NCBI RefSeq assembly: GCF_022836495.1
Contig: NZ_BQXM01000025.1
Coordinates: 1 to 64,000, forward strand
Reading direction: 5' to 3'
From: Desulforhabdus sp. TSK
GTDB taxonomy: Bacteria; Desulfobacterota; Syntrophobacteria; Syntrophobacterales; Syntrophobacteraceae
DNA: 64,000 nucleotides
This document shows, in pieces, positions 45,086 to 54,378 of the stretch; position 1 is the stretch's first letter, and each line of letters starts with the position of its first letter. Position numbers and translations under genes: made by a program. The notes under the pieces were generated by a model. The model did not search any database and was not told where the DNA came from. It saw only the letters and a program-made list of their open reading frames with translations.

Positions 45086-47350
45086 ATGGTCTCCATCCCC
45101 TTTCATATTTTTCTGAGGCTGACCCTCTGGATTTTCATCGGATGCCTGCTCACGGGTGTTCTAAGTCAGGTGCGGGTGGCGTCGGCGGAAACGAAGACCC
45201 TCGCGTCGGGCCTCGATAAGAGCGCCCTCTTGAAGTCGAAGGATGCCGCGTGGAATATCAGTGCCGACACGTTGGCTTACGACCAGGAAAAGCAGATTTA
45301 TGAGGCTGAAGGAAACGTTCGCATCACCTCGGGAGACCGTTCCCTGGAAGCTGATCGGGCGGTCTTGGACAGCCTGAAACAGGAAGCGGACCTGCGGGGG
45401 CATGTGCGGCTGCGTTATGGCAAGGATTGGCTGGAGGGGGAGCATGTCGTATGGAATCTGAAGGACGAGACGGGTTCGGTGGATGACGGTATGGTCTATT
45501 TTTCCGCCAACAACTTTTACGTGCACGGCAAGTCCATCAATAAGATGGGGCCCACGGAGTACAAGCTGCGGCAGGGGTTCATCACGAGCTGTGATCCCTA
45601 TAAGCCCGACTGGAAGATTCGTTACAGCCAGATGAATGTGAACCTGGATGGAATTGCCTGGGCCCGTGACACCTCGTTCTGGGTACGCGGTCTGCCGCTT
45701 TTTTATACGCCCGTTGTGGCGCTCCCCGTCCAACTGGAGAGGCAGTCCGGGTTCCTGATTCCCTGGGCCGGTGCCTCGGACCTGCAGGGTGTGGAAGGTG
45801 AAGTCCCCTATTACTGGGCCATCCGCGAGGACATGGACGCCACTTTTTACGGTCATTACATGTCGGAGCGTGGCTTGATGAGCGGCCTGGAATATCGGAT
45901 TGCCAATACAACCTGGGGGGAAGGCCTCTTTCAGTTCAACTACCTGAGAGATCAGGCGAGCAAGGAGCATCTCGCTTCGCAAGGGTATCCCTACCAGACG
46001 GCGGATCGTTACTGGCTGCGATCCCGATATTCTTTCGAAATGCCCCATGACATCGAGGGGCGCATGGACCTCGACTTCGCCAGCGATCAGAATTATTTGA
46101 AGGAATTCGAGAAAGGTTCGGGCTCTTATGATTTCTCCAACAAGATGTTCCGGCAATTCTCGGGGCGGGGGATATTGAACGACGAGACGATCCTGGCGCG
46201 TGAGTCCAGCTTGTACATGGATCAAAGGAATGAGTCCACGCTCCTGGGCCTCGATGTTCGCTACTGGCAGCAGTTGGACACCTCATTGAACGAATTCACT
46301 CTCCAGAAGCTGCCGACCTTTTCCTTCAATGCCATACCCAGTCCCGTGCTTCAGACTCCCCTCTATTACTCCATTGATAGCTCGTGGACCAACTACTGGA
46401 GGCAGGAGGGAGACCGGGGCAATCGCCTCGACGTCGCGCCGCGTCTTGCTTATCCTCTCCACTGGAAGTCCTATCTCGATGTCGAGCCCTCGGTCGGAGT
46501 CCTCGCCAACACCTACTGGATGGACTGGCAGGAAGACAATCGGGACGCCTGGCAGGGACGGATGTACTCGGACATGCAGTTGGCGGTGAGCAGTCGGCTG
46601 AACCGTGTGTATCCGCTCAAAATGGGCGACTATGTTGCTTTCCAGCATTCCATGCGTCCGGAAGTCGCGTATCAGTATGTTCCCAAAGGGGTCGGGCAAA
46701 ACGACATTGCCCAGTTCGACCTGGTGGACGCAGACCAATCGATCCATGAAGTGCGCTATGGCGTGACGAATTTTTTCACCAGCAAATCCGTCGCGAAGGA
46801 TGCCGAAGGGAATAGCCGGACGACCTACCATGAGTTTGCGCGTGTGCAGTTGTTCCAGGCATTCAATCTGGATGAGAATGACCCCAACTTGAGCTCTGAA
46901 TTCGCAAAGACGGAAGGGGTTTCCTCTGTCGGCATGCGAATGGATTTGATGCCCCAAAAATACATCACGCTGACGTACGATACGGATTTTTATTCGACCG
47001 AAAACACGGATGCCAGCCACGATTTGATGATGACCCTCGACAGCGGCCGAGGGCATATATTGAGGCTCAATTATCAGTTCCGGCAAGATTATCCGATCGA
47101 TGAGCTCATAGCGGAATCGAGTCTGAAGCTTTTGTCCAATGTATACTTCAATACCTATCATGACTACTCGTTGGACAAGGAAGAATTGTATAAGCAGGGG
47201 TATGGCCTCCGATATATTCACGGGTGCTGGGGGTTGGGCCTGACGTATGAAAAGGAGCAGAATGACCAGCGGGTGGCCTTGTCCGTCAACCTGATGGGAC
47301 TGGGCTCCCTGGGGGGAAGTTTCAACGCCGGTCCCGACATGCCCTTCTGA
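45086..47350 (+). CDS. lptD: LPS-assembly outer membrane protein LptD
   Basis: This 754-residue protein has a signal peptide (residues 1-33, hydrophobic core LTLWIFIGCLLTGVL, end VASAET). The periplasmic OstA/LptA-like jellyroll follows (WNISADTLAYDQEKQIYEAEGNV, about 54-165), then an extensive C-terminal beta-barrel. It inserts LPS into the outer leaflet together with LptE. Only two mature cysteines are evident, Cys169 (TSCDPY) and Cys714 (HGCWG). They would form one disulfide joining the N-terminal domain to the barrel, against two in E. coli. It is separated from folC by 87 bp. Confidence 0.93.
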   Translation: MVSIPFHIFLRLTLWIFIGCLLTGVLSQVRVASAETKTLASGLDKSALLKSKDAAWNISADTLAYDQEKQIYEAEGNVRITSGDRSLEADRAVLDSLKQEADLRGHVRLRYGKDWLEGEHVVWNLKDETGSVDDGMVYFSANNFYVHGKSINKMGPTEYKLRQGFITSCDPYKPDWKIRYSQMNVNLDGIAWARDTSFWVRGLPLFYTPVVALPVQLERQSGFLIPWAGASDLQGVEGEVPYYWAIREDMDATFYGHYMSERGLMSGLEYRIANTTWGEGLFQFNYLRDQASKEHLASQGYPYQTADRYWLRSRYSFEMPHDIEGRMDLDFASDQNYLKEFEKGSGSYDFSNKMFRQFSGRGILNDETILARESSLYMDQRNESTLLGLDVRYWQQLDTSLNEFTLQKLPTFSFNAIPSPVLQTPLYYSIDSSWTNYWRQEGDRGNRLDVAPRLAYPLHWKSYLDVEPSVGVLANTYWMDWQEDNRDAWQGRMYSDMQLAVSSRLNRVYPLKMGDYVAFQHSMRPEVAYQYVPKGVGQNDIAQFDLVDADQSIHEVRYGVTNFFTSKSVAKDAEGNSRTTYHEFARVQLFQAFNLDENDPNLSSEFAKTEGVSSVGMRMDLMPQKYITLTYDTDFYSTENTDASHDLMMTLDSGRGHILRLNYQFRQDYPIDELIAESSLKLLSNVYFNTYHDYSLDKEELYKQGYGLRYIHGCWGLGLTYEKEQNDQRVALSVNLMGLGSLGGSFNAGPDMPF

Positions 47351-47435
47351 GAATGGCTTCAAGACACATCTCCCGTTTTGTTCTGCGGGAAGCCCTGTTT
47401 GCATGTCTTTAGGCATGAAATCTTGGTAAACTCCC

Positions 47436-47464
47436 TTGACAAGGGAAGGAAGTTTTTCTATACA
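47436..47464 (+). promoter_or_regulatory. Sigma-70-type promoter for rplM-rpsI
   Basis: TTGACA (47436-47441) and TATACA (47459-47464) are separated by exactly 17 bp, close to the sigma-70 consensus. The start of transcription would be about 40 bases before the rplM ATG. Confidence 0.7.
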
Positions 47465-47511
47465 ACTGTGCTTCGGGTTTGACATTTTTCTTAGATCGTG
47501 GAGAGTAATGC

Positions 47512-47940
47512 ATGAAAACAATCAGCGCAAAATTTGAAGCAGATCAGCGTAAATGGATTCTGGTGGATGCCGAGGATCGGGTGCTGGGGCGGCTGGCCAC
47601 TCAGATCGCCATGCGGCTGCGGGGAAAACATTTGCCTCATTTCACCCCACATGTGGACTGTGGTGATTTCGTGGTGGTGATCAACGCTGAAAAGGTGCGT
47701 CTCACTGGAAATAAATGGGACGATAAGGTCTACTATCGCCACACCGGATATTTGGGTGGCGTGAAGTCTACGACTGCGCGAAAGCTCAATCAGGATAAGC
47801 CCGAACGAATCATCCGCATGGCGGTTTGGGGCATGCTTCCGAAAAATCGATTGGGACGTCAGTTGATCAAAAAGCTCAAGATCTATCGTGGTGTCGAGCA
47901 TCGCCACGAAGCCCAGCAACCGGAAAGAATGGTACTGTAA
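47512..47940 (+). CDS. rplM: 50S ribosomal protein L13
   Basis: This 142-residue protein, the usual length, has [19 protein letters not shown], the [16 protein letters not shown] strand and a C-terminal [14 protein letters not shown]. It is an early-assembly protein of the large subunit binding 23S rRNA. GTGGAGAG lies before the ATG. It forms the standard operon with rpsI. Confidence 0.97.
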   Translation: MKTISAKFEADQRKWILVDAEDRVLGRLATQIAMRLRGKHLPHFTPHVDCGDFVVVINAEKVRLTGNKWDDKVYYRHTGYLGGVKSTTARKLNQDKPERIIRMAVWGMLPKNRLGRQLIKKLKIYRGVEHRHEAQQPERMVL

Positions 47941-47971
47941 GACGCAGTCAGGAGACGAGGAGAAAGCAGGG

Positions 47972-48364
47972 ATGGCGGAGCAACGTTTCAATGCAACGGG
48001 TAAGCGCAAGACGGCGGTGGCTCGAGTATGGGTGAAGCCGGGCTCAGGGGTGGTGGTCATCAACAAGAAGCCCCTGGATACATATATTGACAGAGAAACC
48101 AGCAAGATGGTCATTTTTCAGCCGCTGGTGCTGACGGGGACCTACGGGAAGCTCGATATTTCCGTGAACGTACAGGGAGGCGGCGGTTCCGGGCAGGCGG
48201 GAGCCATCCGGCATGGCATTTCCAAAGCCCTTCTCGAATACAACCCGGAGTTTCGCGAAGTCCTGAAGCGCGCTGGTTTTCTCACCCGCGATTCCCGTGT
48301 CAAGGAAAGAAAGAAGTACGGTAAACGCAGCGCGCGTGCACGCTTCCAGTACTCCAAGCGTTAA
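47972..48364 (+). CDS. rpsI: 30S ribosomal protein S9
   Basis: This 130-residue protein starts [20 protein letters not shown] and ends with the basic tail [11 protein letters not shown] that reaches the P-site tRNA. The ATG at 47972 is chosen; the frame upstream into rplM is not used. It is co-transcribed with rplM (31-bp gap). A hairpin terminator follows 56 bp after the stop. Confidence 0.97.
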   Translation: MAEQRFNATGKRKTAVARVWVKPGSGVVVINKKPLDTYIDRETSKMVIFQPLVLTGTYGKLDISVNVQGGGGSGQAGAIRHGISKALLEYNPEFREVLKRAGFLTRDSRVKERKKYGKRSARARFQYSKR

Positions 48365-48420
48365 GATTTTACTCTTCTTACCGAAAATTCAACCTCTTGG
48401 GTGGGTTCTTCTGCACTGGG

Positions 48421-48450
48421 AAGGATCGGGGCTTCCACGCCCCGGTCCTT
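48421..48450 (+). terminator. Terminator after rplM-rpsI
   Basis: AAGGATCGGGGC pairs with GCCCCGGTCCTT (12 bp, one G-T) around TTCCAC. The T-tract is weak (CGGCAGTTCTTTC). Confidence 0.65.
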
Positions 48451-48566
48451 CGGCAGTTCTTTCACGATCAATCCATAACGGCTCAGTCGTTCATCGTTTA
48501 ATCGAATAATCAGGGGCGTTGCGTCCGAGGCGTGAGGCTCCGGGTGTGTTGAGTGAGGATGATCAT

Positions 48567-49604
48567 ATGGTGCGTGTCGCCATTGCAGGCGCGTCCGGGT
48601 ATACCGGTTTTGAACTGATTCGTATTCTCAGTGAGCATCCGCAGGCGGAGCTCAAAATGATCACGTCCCGCGGAGAGGCCGGGAAAAAACTGGCGGATGT
48701 CTATCCTGCCTTGAGGGGACATTGCGAGCTCGCCTTTGAATATCCCGATCCGGATCGATTGGCGGGGGAAGCGGACCTGATCTTCACGGCGCTGCCGCAC
48801 CAGGCAGCCATGGACCTCGTACCGGACCTCCTGAAGCGCAGCGTGAAAGTCGTGGACCTGAGTGCCGATTATCGCTTCAGAGATCCCGGCGTCTATGAAG
48901 CCTGGTACCAGAAGCATAAGACTCCGGAGCTCCTGGCCGAGGCGGTCTACGGCCTGCCGGAGCTGTACAGGGAGCGCATACGCTCCGCCCGGCTGGTTGG
49001 AAATCCGGGCTGTTATCCCACCAGCGTGATCCTTGCCACGGTTCCTCTGCTCTCTCGAGGCCTCGTCGATCCCCGGAGCATCGTTGCCGATTCCAAGTCT
49101 GGAGTGTCGGGAGCGGGGCGGGGCGCTTCCCTTGGCGTCCATTTCTGCGAAGTCAACGAAGGGTTCAAGGCCTACAAGGTGGGCGAGCACCGCCACACGC
49201 CGGAAATTGAGCAGGAGCTGAGCTTTGCCGCGGGGGAGGCCATCACCGTTACGTTCACGCCGCACCTGGTTCCCATGAGCCGTGGTATCCTGAGTACGGT
49301 TTATTCCAACCTGCGGGAGGGAATAACGTCCGCACAGGTGGACGAAGCCTTCCGGTCTTTCTACGAAAAGGCGCCCTTCGTGCGCCTCTGTGGATCCCAG
49401 GCCTTTCCCGGTACCCTCCAGGTGCGGGGCAGTAATTACTGTGACCTGGCCTGGCGGGTGGATGATCGTACAGGGCGGGTCGTGGTGGTTGCGGTGATCG
49501 ATAACCTGACCCGAGGCGCCTCAGGACAGGCGGTTTGCAACATGAACCTCATGAGCGGATTGCCCGAGGATGCCGGATTGACTGCACCCCCCTGGCAGCC
49601 CTGA
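48567..49604 (+). CDS. argC: N-acetyl-gamma-glutamyl-phosphate reductase
   Basis: This 345-residue NADPH-dependent enzyme makes N-acetylglutamate semialdehyde in arginine synthesis. It starts MVRVAIAGASGYTGFELIRIL with the dinucleotide-binding GASGYTG. The active-site Cys is in GNPGCYPT, and the conserved HRHTPEIEQE follows. The ATG at 48567 is chosen because the Rossmann strand begins there; the frame upstream to 48519 is non-homologous. No other arg gene is near. Confidence 0.95.
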   Translation: MVRVAIAGASGYTGFELIRILSEHPQAELKMITSRGEAGKKLADVYPALRGHCELAFEYPDPDRLAGEADLIFTALPHQAAMDLVPDLLKRSVKVVDLSADYRFRDPGVYEAWYQKHKTPELLAEAVYGLPELYRERIRSARLVGNPGCYPTSVILATVPLLSRGLVDPRSIVADSKSGVSGAGRGASLGVHFCEVNEGFKAYKVGEHRHTPEIEQELSFAAGEAITVTFTPHLVPMSRGILSTVYSNLREGITSAQVDEAFRSFYEKAPFVRLCGSQAFPGTLQVRGSNYCDLAWRVDDRTGRVVVVAVIDNLTRGASGQAVCNMNLMSGLPEDAGLTAPPWQP

Positions 49605-49647
49605 TCCTTAATCACCCCCAAGCGGTCCCGTCCTCATCCGAGTCGCT

Positions 49648-50451
49648 ATGAATCCTGATTACGGCCCCAAGCGGAATTTCAAGGCAGTCCTTGAATACGA
49701 CGGTTCCCACTATCACGGATGGCAGAGGCAGCAGGGGGTGCTGACCATTCAGGAGGTGTTGGAATCTCAGCTGGAGGTCATGCTGGGAGGTTCCATCGGG
49801 GTGCGGGCTTCCGGGCGTACGGATGCCGGCGTACATGCCAGAGGGCAGGTGGTCAACTTTTACAGTCGTACGCAGCTGCAGCCAGGAGACATTCACCGGG
49901 GACTCAACAGCCTGCTGCCTCCGGATATCGTGGTGCTGCACATGGAGGAAGTGCCCGATTCCTTCCATGCCCGATTTTCCGCTTTGAGCAAGACGTACGA
50001 ATATCACATTTTGAACCGATCCGTGCCTTCCGCACTGGAAAGAAGCTTTGCGTGGCACATTCGCAGCACACTCCACCTTCCGCCCATGCTGGCATGCCTG
50101 AACAGCCTGAAAGGGCTTCATGATTTCACTGCATTCATGGGAGCAGGGTCTTCCGTGAACAGTACGGAGAGGCACGTCTATCGGGCAGACGTGGAGGGGC
50201 GCGACAGGGACCACCTGGTTTTTGTCTTCGAAGCCAACGGCTTCCTGAGGCACATGGTGCGGAACCTGGTGGGAACGCTGGTGGAGGTGGGCAAGGGCAA
50301 GCGCACGCCCGAGGAATTTTACGGCATCCTGGCCGGCAGGGATCGGCGCAGAGCGGGTATGACCGCTCCGGCGCACGGACTGTATCTCATGGCGGTCCAT
50401 TATGAGAGTGACGAGGGATCTTCATCTATACAGGGGGGAAAAAGAACATGA
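49648..50451 (+). CDS. truA: tRNA pseudouridine synthase A
   Basis: This 267-residue protein has YDGSHYHGWQRQ, the catalytic Asp59 in GRTDAGVHARGQ, and FEANGFLRHMVRNLVG. It modifies uridines 38-40 of the anticodon arm. Its stop overlaps the next gene's ATG (ATGA, 50448-50451), so the two are translationally coupled, although their functions are unrelated. Confidence 0.95.
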   Translation: MNPDYGPKRNFKAVLEYDGSHYHGWQRQQGVLTIQEVLESQLEVMLGGSIGVRASGRTDAGVHARGQVVNFYSRTQLQPGDIHRGLNSLLPPDIVVLHMEEVPDSFHARFSALSKTYEYHILNRSVPSALERSFAWHIRSTLHLPPMLACLNSLKGLHDFTAFMGAGSSVNSTERHVYRADVEGRDRDHLVFVFEANGFLRHMVRNLVGTLVEVGKGKRTPEEFYGILAGRDRRRAGMTAPAHGLYLMAVHYESDEGSSSIQGGKRT

Positions 50452-51644
50452 AATTGGCTCAACGGGTCACCAGCATCCAACCTTCGGCGACGTTAGCGAT
50501 CAACACCAAGGCGAACGCTCTAAAAAAGCAGGGCGTTCACGTTATCAACTTCGGAGTCGGCGAGCCCGATTTCAACACCCCCCAGCACATCCAGGACGCC
50601 GCCATCCAGGCCATGCGCGACGGGAAGACGCGCTATACTCCTGTCAGCGGCATCGACGAACTGAAGGACGCCATCATTCGTGTCGTCCAGGAAGATTACG
50701 GACTTTCCTATCGGCGTGAGAACGTGCTGGTTTCCTGCGGAGGAAAGCATTCCCTCTACAACCTGATGCAGGCGATGCTGGACCCGGGCGACGAGGTCAT
50801 CATCCCCGCTCCCTACTGGGTATCCTACCCCGAGATGGTGACGCTCACGGGCGCCCAATCCGTTATCGTCCCCTGCTCCGAAAAGCACGGTTTCAAGCTG
50901 CATCCCGACGAACTGGAAAAGGCCATTACCCCCCGCACACGCCTTCTCATCATGAACAGCCCGTCCAATCCCACGGGAATGCATTATCGCCGCGACGAAC
51001 TGGCCGCTCTGGCCGAGGTCCTTCTGAAGCACGAGCATGTCGCCATCTGCTCGGATGACATCTATTATCGTATCCTTTTCAACGGGAATGAATGGGTCAA
51101 CCTGGCCATGCTCGACGAGCGGCTGAAGAATCGCACGTTCATCGTCAACGGGGTGAGCAAGACCTACTGCATGACGGGGTGGCGGATCGGGTACATGCTG
51201 GGCGATGCGAAGGTCATCCGTCAGGCGACGAACATCCAGAGCCAGTCCACGAGCAACCCCACGTCCATCGCCCAGTGGGCGACGGTTGCCGCTCTCAACG
51301 GCGACCAGTCCGGTGTCACGGAGATGGTGAAGATCTTCGAAGAGCGCTGTCGTTTTGTGCTGGAATGCCTGAATCAAATGCCCGGAGTGACATGTCCCTC
51401 TCCCGAAGGGGCATTCTATGTTTTTCCCAATTTCAGCGCCTACTACGGCAAGCAGGCAGGCGAGCGGACCATCAACGACTCGCTTCAACTCGCTGAATAT
51501 CTTATGGATGTCGCGCATGTGGCGGTCGTGCCCGGCGGCGCCTTCGGCGAAGACAATTGCCTGCGTCTTTCCTACGCCCTTTCCATGGACGACCTGCGGG
51601 AAGGCTTCGATCGCGTGGCCAAGGCGTTGAAAAGCCTCGCCTGA
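50448..51644 (+). CDS. PLP-dependent aminotransferase (aspartate aminotransferase family)
   Basis: This 398-residue fold-type I aminotransferase has INFGVGEPDFNTP at the start, APYWVSYPEM, NSPSNPTGMHY, and PLP lysine Lys238 in NGVSKTYCMTGWRIGY. It belongs to the Ib subgroup of aspartate aminotransferases, which move amino groups between aspartate and 2-oxoglutarate and may accept prephenate. The specificity cannot be fixed. It is coupled to truA by ATGA. A strong terminator follows. Confidence 0.93.
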   Translation: MKLAQRVTSIQPSATLAINTKANALKKQGVHVINFGVGEPDFNTPQHIQDAAIQAMRDGKTRYTPVSGIDELKDAIIRVVQEDYGLSYRRENVLVSCGGKHSLYNLMQAMLDPGDEVIIPAPYWVSYPEMVTLTGAQSVIVPCSEKHGFKLHPDELEKAITPRTRLLIMNSPSNPTGMHYRRDELAALAEVLLKHEHVAICSDDIYYRILFNGNEWVNLAMLDERLKNRTFIVNGVSKTYCMTGWRIGYMLGDAKVIRQATNIQSQSTSNPTSIAQWATVAALNGDQSGVTEMVKIFEERCRFVLECLNQMPGVTCPSPEGAFYVFPNFSAYYGKQAGERTINDSLQLAEYLMDVAHVAVVPGGAFGEDNCLRLSYALSMDDLREGFDRVAKALKSLA

Positions 51645-51668
51645 TCGATCATTTCCGAAAGCTTTGAG

Positions 51669-51706
51669 AGCACCCCATGTCCACAAAACCCCGGACATGG
51701 GGTGCT
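51669..51706. terminator. Bidirectional terminator
   Basis: A perfect 14-bp stem (AGCACCCCATGTCC / GGACATGGGGTGCT) with a ten-base loop sits between the aminotransferase and the convergent regulator remnant. Confidence 0.8.
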
Positions 51707-51776
51707 TCTGCGTGCTGCCGGCTTGGATGGACAGGAGAACCAGGCCCGTCAGGCTTCCTGCCGCGCCGTCTCCCCG

Positions 51777-52442
51777 TCACTGTGAATCGACGAGCAACCC
51801 TTTTTCCATTGCAAATACGGTCAGTTCGGTCGCACTGTGAAGATTGAGCTTCCTCATGAGGTTGGCACGGTGCTTTTCCACCGTCTTGGGGCTGATATAC
51901 AGGTAATCGGCAATGTCTTTGTTCTTGTACCCTTCGGCGATCATTTTTAGAATTTCCCGTTCGCGTTGAGTCAGGGCATCCCATGCCGGCTGCGTTTTGA
52001 GTGTCTTTTTGCCCTCCAGGTAGCCTTCGATGACCTTCTCGGATACGGAAGGGGTGAGGTGTAGACCTTTCCGGATAAGACGCTTTCGATGGCCAGCAGA
52101 AGCTCCCGGTGCGTGGCATCCTTCAGGACGTACCCATCGGCCCCGGCCTTGAGGGTGGCCAATATATATTCTTCGGTTTTGTGCACGGTGAGAACGAGGA
52201 TCTTCGTGTCGGGACTGCTTTTCTTGATGGCCTCGATGGCCGCCATGCCGTTCATCCTCGGCATGCTGAGGTCCATCAGGATCAGGTCCGGATTCAAATT
52301 GTCCGTCAGGCGTATGGCTTCAAGACCGTCTTTTGCTTCGCCGCAAACCTCAAAGTTGGAGCTCGAAGTCAACAACATGCGGGAGGCCTTCCCTGAGAAT
52401 CGTGTGGTCTTCCGCGATAAGAATCCGCCTCTTGTTTTCCAT
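51777..52442 (-). pseudogene. NarL/FixJ-type response regulator with two frameshifts
   Basis: Starting at the ATG at 52442, the frame gives MENKRRILIAEDHTILREGL. An extra C in CCC shifts the frame, and the receiver continues as RMLLTSSSNFEVCGEAKDG, DLILMDLSMPRMNG, TVHKTEEYI. After SGKVY an extra AC shifts it again, and the LuxR-type HTH follows: WDALTQREREILKMIAEGYKN, then PKTVEKHRANLMRKL, ending LLVDSQ at 51777. The +1 and +2 insertions add up to three bases, so the last part is in the original frame, but the middle is lost to an early stop. It has no kinase neighbour. It is either a recent pseudogene or carries assembly errors. Confidence 0.82.
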
Positions 52443-52716
52443 GAAGCCCTCTTGGTGCCTGTGCTGTCGAGTCTGAAGCGATGGAATTCGGGGATGAAAA
52501 ATCCCAGGATCACGCCCGGTCTTCCTGAACTTGGAGCGTAGGGCCTTCCAACCGCAAAGCAGCCGCATTGACCTCAAATGGCGGAATATTTATAATTTTT
52601 TTCCAGTTGGAAATCAAGAAGTGTCGGTCTTGAAGAGGCTGCGTGCCCCCCGGGCGGTGACTTGTGGGGGACTGCCCTTGCTCACTTTCTGCAATTCAAG
52701 AGGAGAGATTTTGAAG

Positions 52717-53037
52717 ATGACGGACTTCTCGATGATCTTCGTGACGGTCGGCAGGGAAAGCGAGGCCTCCAAAATAGCCCACACTCTGGTGGAAGAAAGG
52801 CTGGTGGCCTGTGTGAACATCGTTCCGCGCATCCGTTCCATCTATCGATGGAAAGGGGAGGTGTGCGAAGATGAAGAGTTTCTCCTCGTCATGAAAACCC
52901 GCTCATCCCGCTTTGGGGCCCTTCAGAAGCGTGTTCGGGAGATCCACAGCTACGAAGTCCCCGAGATCATCGCCATCCCCTTGGCTGCGGGACTTCCCGA
53001 ATATCTCCAGTGGATTGAAGAAAACACGGCGGAATAA
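52717..53037 (+). CDS. cutA: Divalent-cation tolerance protein CutA
   Basis: This 106-residue ferredoxin-like-fold protein has MIFVTVGRESEASKIAHTLVEE, RLVACVNIVPRIRSIYRWKGE and YEVPEIIAIPL, all conserved in CutA trimers. It is often linked to copper tolerance, although its actual role is unclear. The ATG at 52717 (AGGAGAG upstream) or the TTG at 52711 may start it. It converges with hisD. Confidence 0.93.
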   Translation: MTDFSMIFVTVGRESEASKIAHTLVEERLVACVNIVPRIRSIYRWKGEVCEDEEFLLVMKTRSSRFGALQKRVREIHSYEVPEIIAIPLAAGLPEYLQWIEENTAE

Positions 53038-53066
53038 GGCGTGAGGCCGGTGGAGGCAATGACACG

Positions 53067-54371
53067 TCAGGGAATCCCCGTCAGCCGCACGCGCACGGAG
53101 GCTGCGTGAGCCCCCAGCCCCTCCAGCTCCGCCAGGCGGATGATGGATGCGCCGTCGCGCTCCAGCGCCTCTCGGGAATAGGAAATGACGCTCGTCCGCT
53201 TGAGGAAGTTTTCCACCCCCAGGGCCGACGCGAAACGGGCCGTCCCTGCCGTCGGCAGGACATGGTTGGGACCGGCGAAATAGTCACCCACCGCCTCGGG
53301 GGTCGATTCTCCCATGAAGACGGCTCCGGCGTGCTCGATTTTTCCCAGGCAGGACCAAGGATCCTGGACCTGGAGCTCCAGGTGCTCGGGGGCAATGCGG
53401 TTGGAGAGCTGCAGGGCCATGTCCAGGGTTTGCACGAGAAAAATGGCTCCATACCGCTCCAGTGCCGCCACGGCAATGTCGCGTCGGGGAAGCTTTTCCA
53501 ACTGTTGGCGCAGGCAATCTTCCACACGCTTTGCGGAGGCTGCGTCCGTTGAGATGAGCAGGGCGGCGGCCAGCGGGTCGTGCTCAGCCTGGCTGAGCAG
53601 GTCGGCAGCAATATACTCGGGTCGGGCCTGGCCGTCGGCGATGACCAGGATTTCGCTGGGGCCTGCCAGCAGGTCGATGCCCACCTCACCCGAAACCAGT
53701 TTCTTGGCGAGAGCCACATAAATGTTGCCCGGGCCCACAATGACATCGACTTTCGACACGGAATCCGTCCCGTAAGCCAGTGCGGCAACGGCCCAGGCGC
53801 TGCCCATCTTGTGGATGCGCGTGACCCCCACTTCCCTGGCCGCCACCAGGAGATGGGGATTGATGCTGCCGTCCTTCCGCGGAGGGGTGGCCAGGGCCAG
53901 GTCCTTCACGCCCGCCAGCCGTGCCGGGATGCCGTTCATGAGGACGGAGGAAATGAGGGGCGTTTCCCCGCCTTTGCCCCCCGGGATGTAGAGGCCGGCA
54001 GCCGCAACGGGGCGCACCATCTGCCCCGTGAAGCTTCCGTCGGGCCGGGTGGAAAAATGGGAGGGATGGAGCTGCTGTCGATGAAATGCTTCGACATTGG
54101 CCATGGCCGTACGAAGGATTTCCAGGAAAGTGGAGTCCACAGCATCGTAAGCCGCCCGGATTTCGTCTTCCTCCACGGACATACCGGCCTGGTCCATGCT
54201 GGGAGCGTCAAATTGCCGCGTGTATCGGAGGAGGGCCGCGTCTCCCTCTCGTTTCACGGTCTCGAGAATCTCCAGGACCTTCTTTTCCAGGGAGGGATCA
54301 GCCCCCAGCCTGCGGGTTGCGATATGTTTCAGTCTCTCCTCGGCTTCCCGAGAAGGATACGGAATTACCAT
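53067..54371 (-). CDS. hisD: Histidinol dehydrogenase
   Basis: This 434-residue protein catalyses the last two oxidation steps of histidine synthesis (histidinol to histidine). Zinc and catalytic residues are visible in the family contexts LLSQAEHDP, IAPEHLELQ and GDYFAGPNHVLPT, and DVIVGPGNIYVALAKK is the signature segment. The ATG at 54371 begins MVIPYPSREAEERL; the upstream extension lies in the end of rlpA and is rejected. It is downstream of rlpA with a 7-bp gap. No other his biosynthesis gene is present in the window. Confidence 0.95.
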   Translation of the reverse strand: MVIPYPSREAEERLKHIATRRLGADPSLEKKVLEILETVKREGDAALLRYTRQFDAPSMDQAGMSVEEDEIRAAYDAVDSTFLEILRTAMANVEAFHRQQLHPSHFSTRPDGSFTGQMVRPVAAAGLYIPGGKGGETPLISSVLMNGIPARLAGVKDLALATPPRKDGSINPHLLVAAREVGVTRIHKMGSAWAVAALAYGTDSVSKVDVIVGPGNIYVALAKKLVSGEVGIDLLAGPSEILVIADGQARPEYIAADLLSQAEHDPLAAALLISTDAASAKRVEDCLRQQLEKLPRRDIAVAALERYGAIFLVQTLDMALQLSNRIAPEHLELQVQDPWSCLGKIEHAGAVFMGESTPEAVGDYFAGPNHVLPTAGTARFASALGVENFLKRTSVISYSREALERDGASIIRLAELEGLGAHAASVRVRLTGIP

Positions 54372-54378
54372 GAGCACG

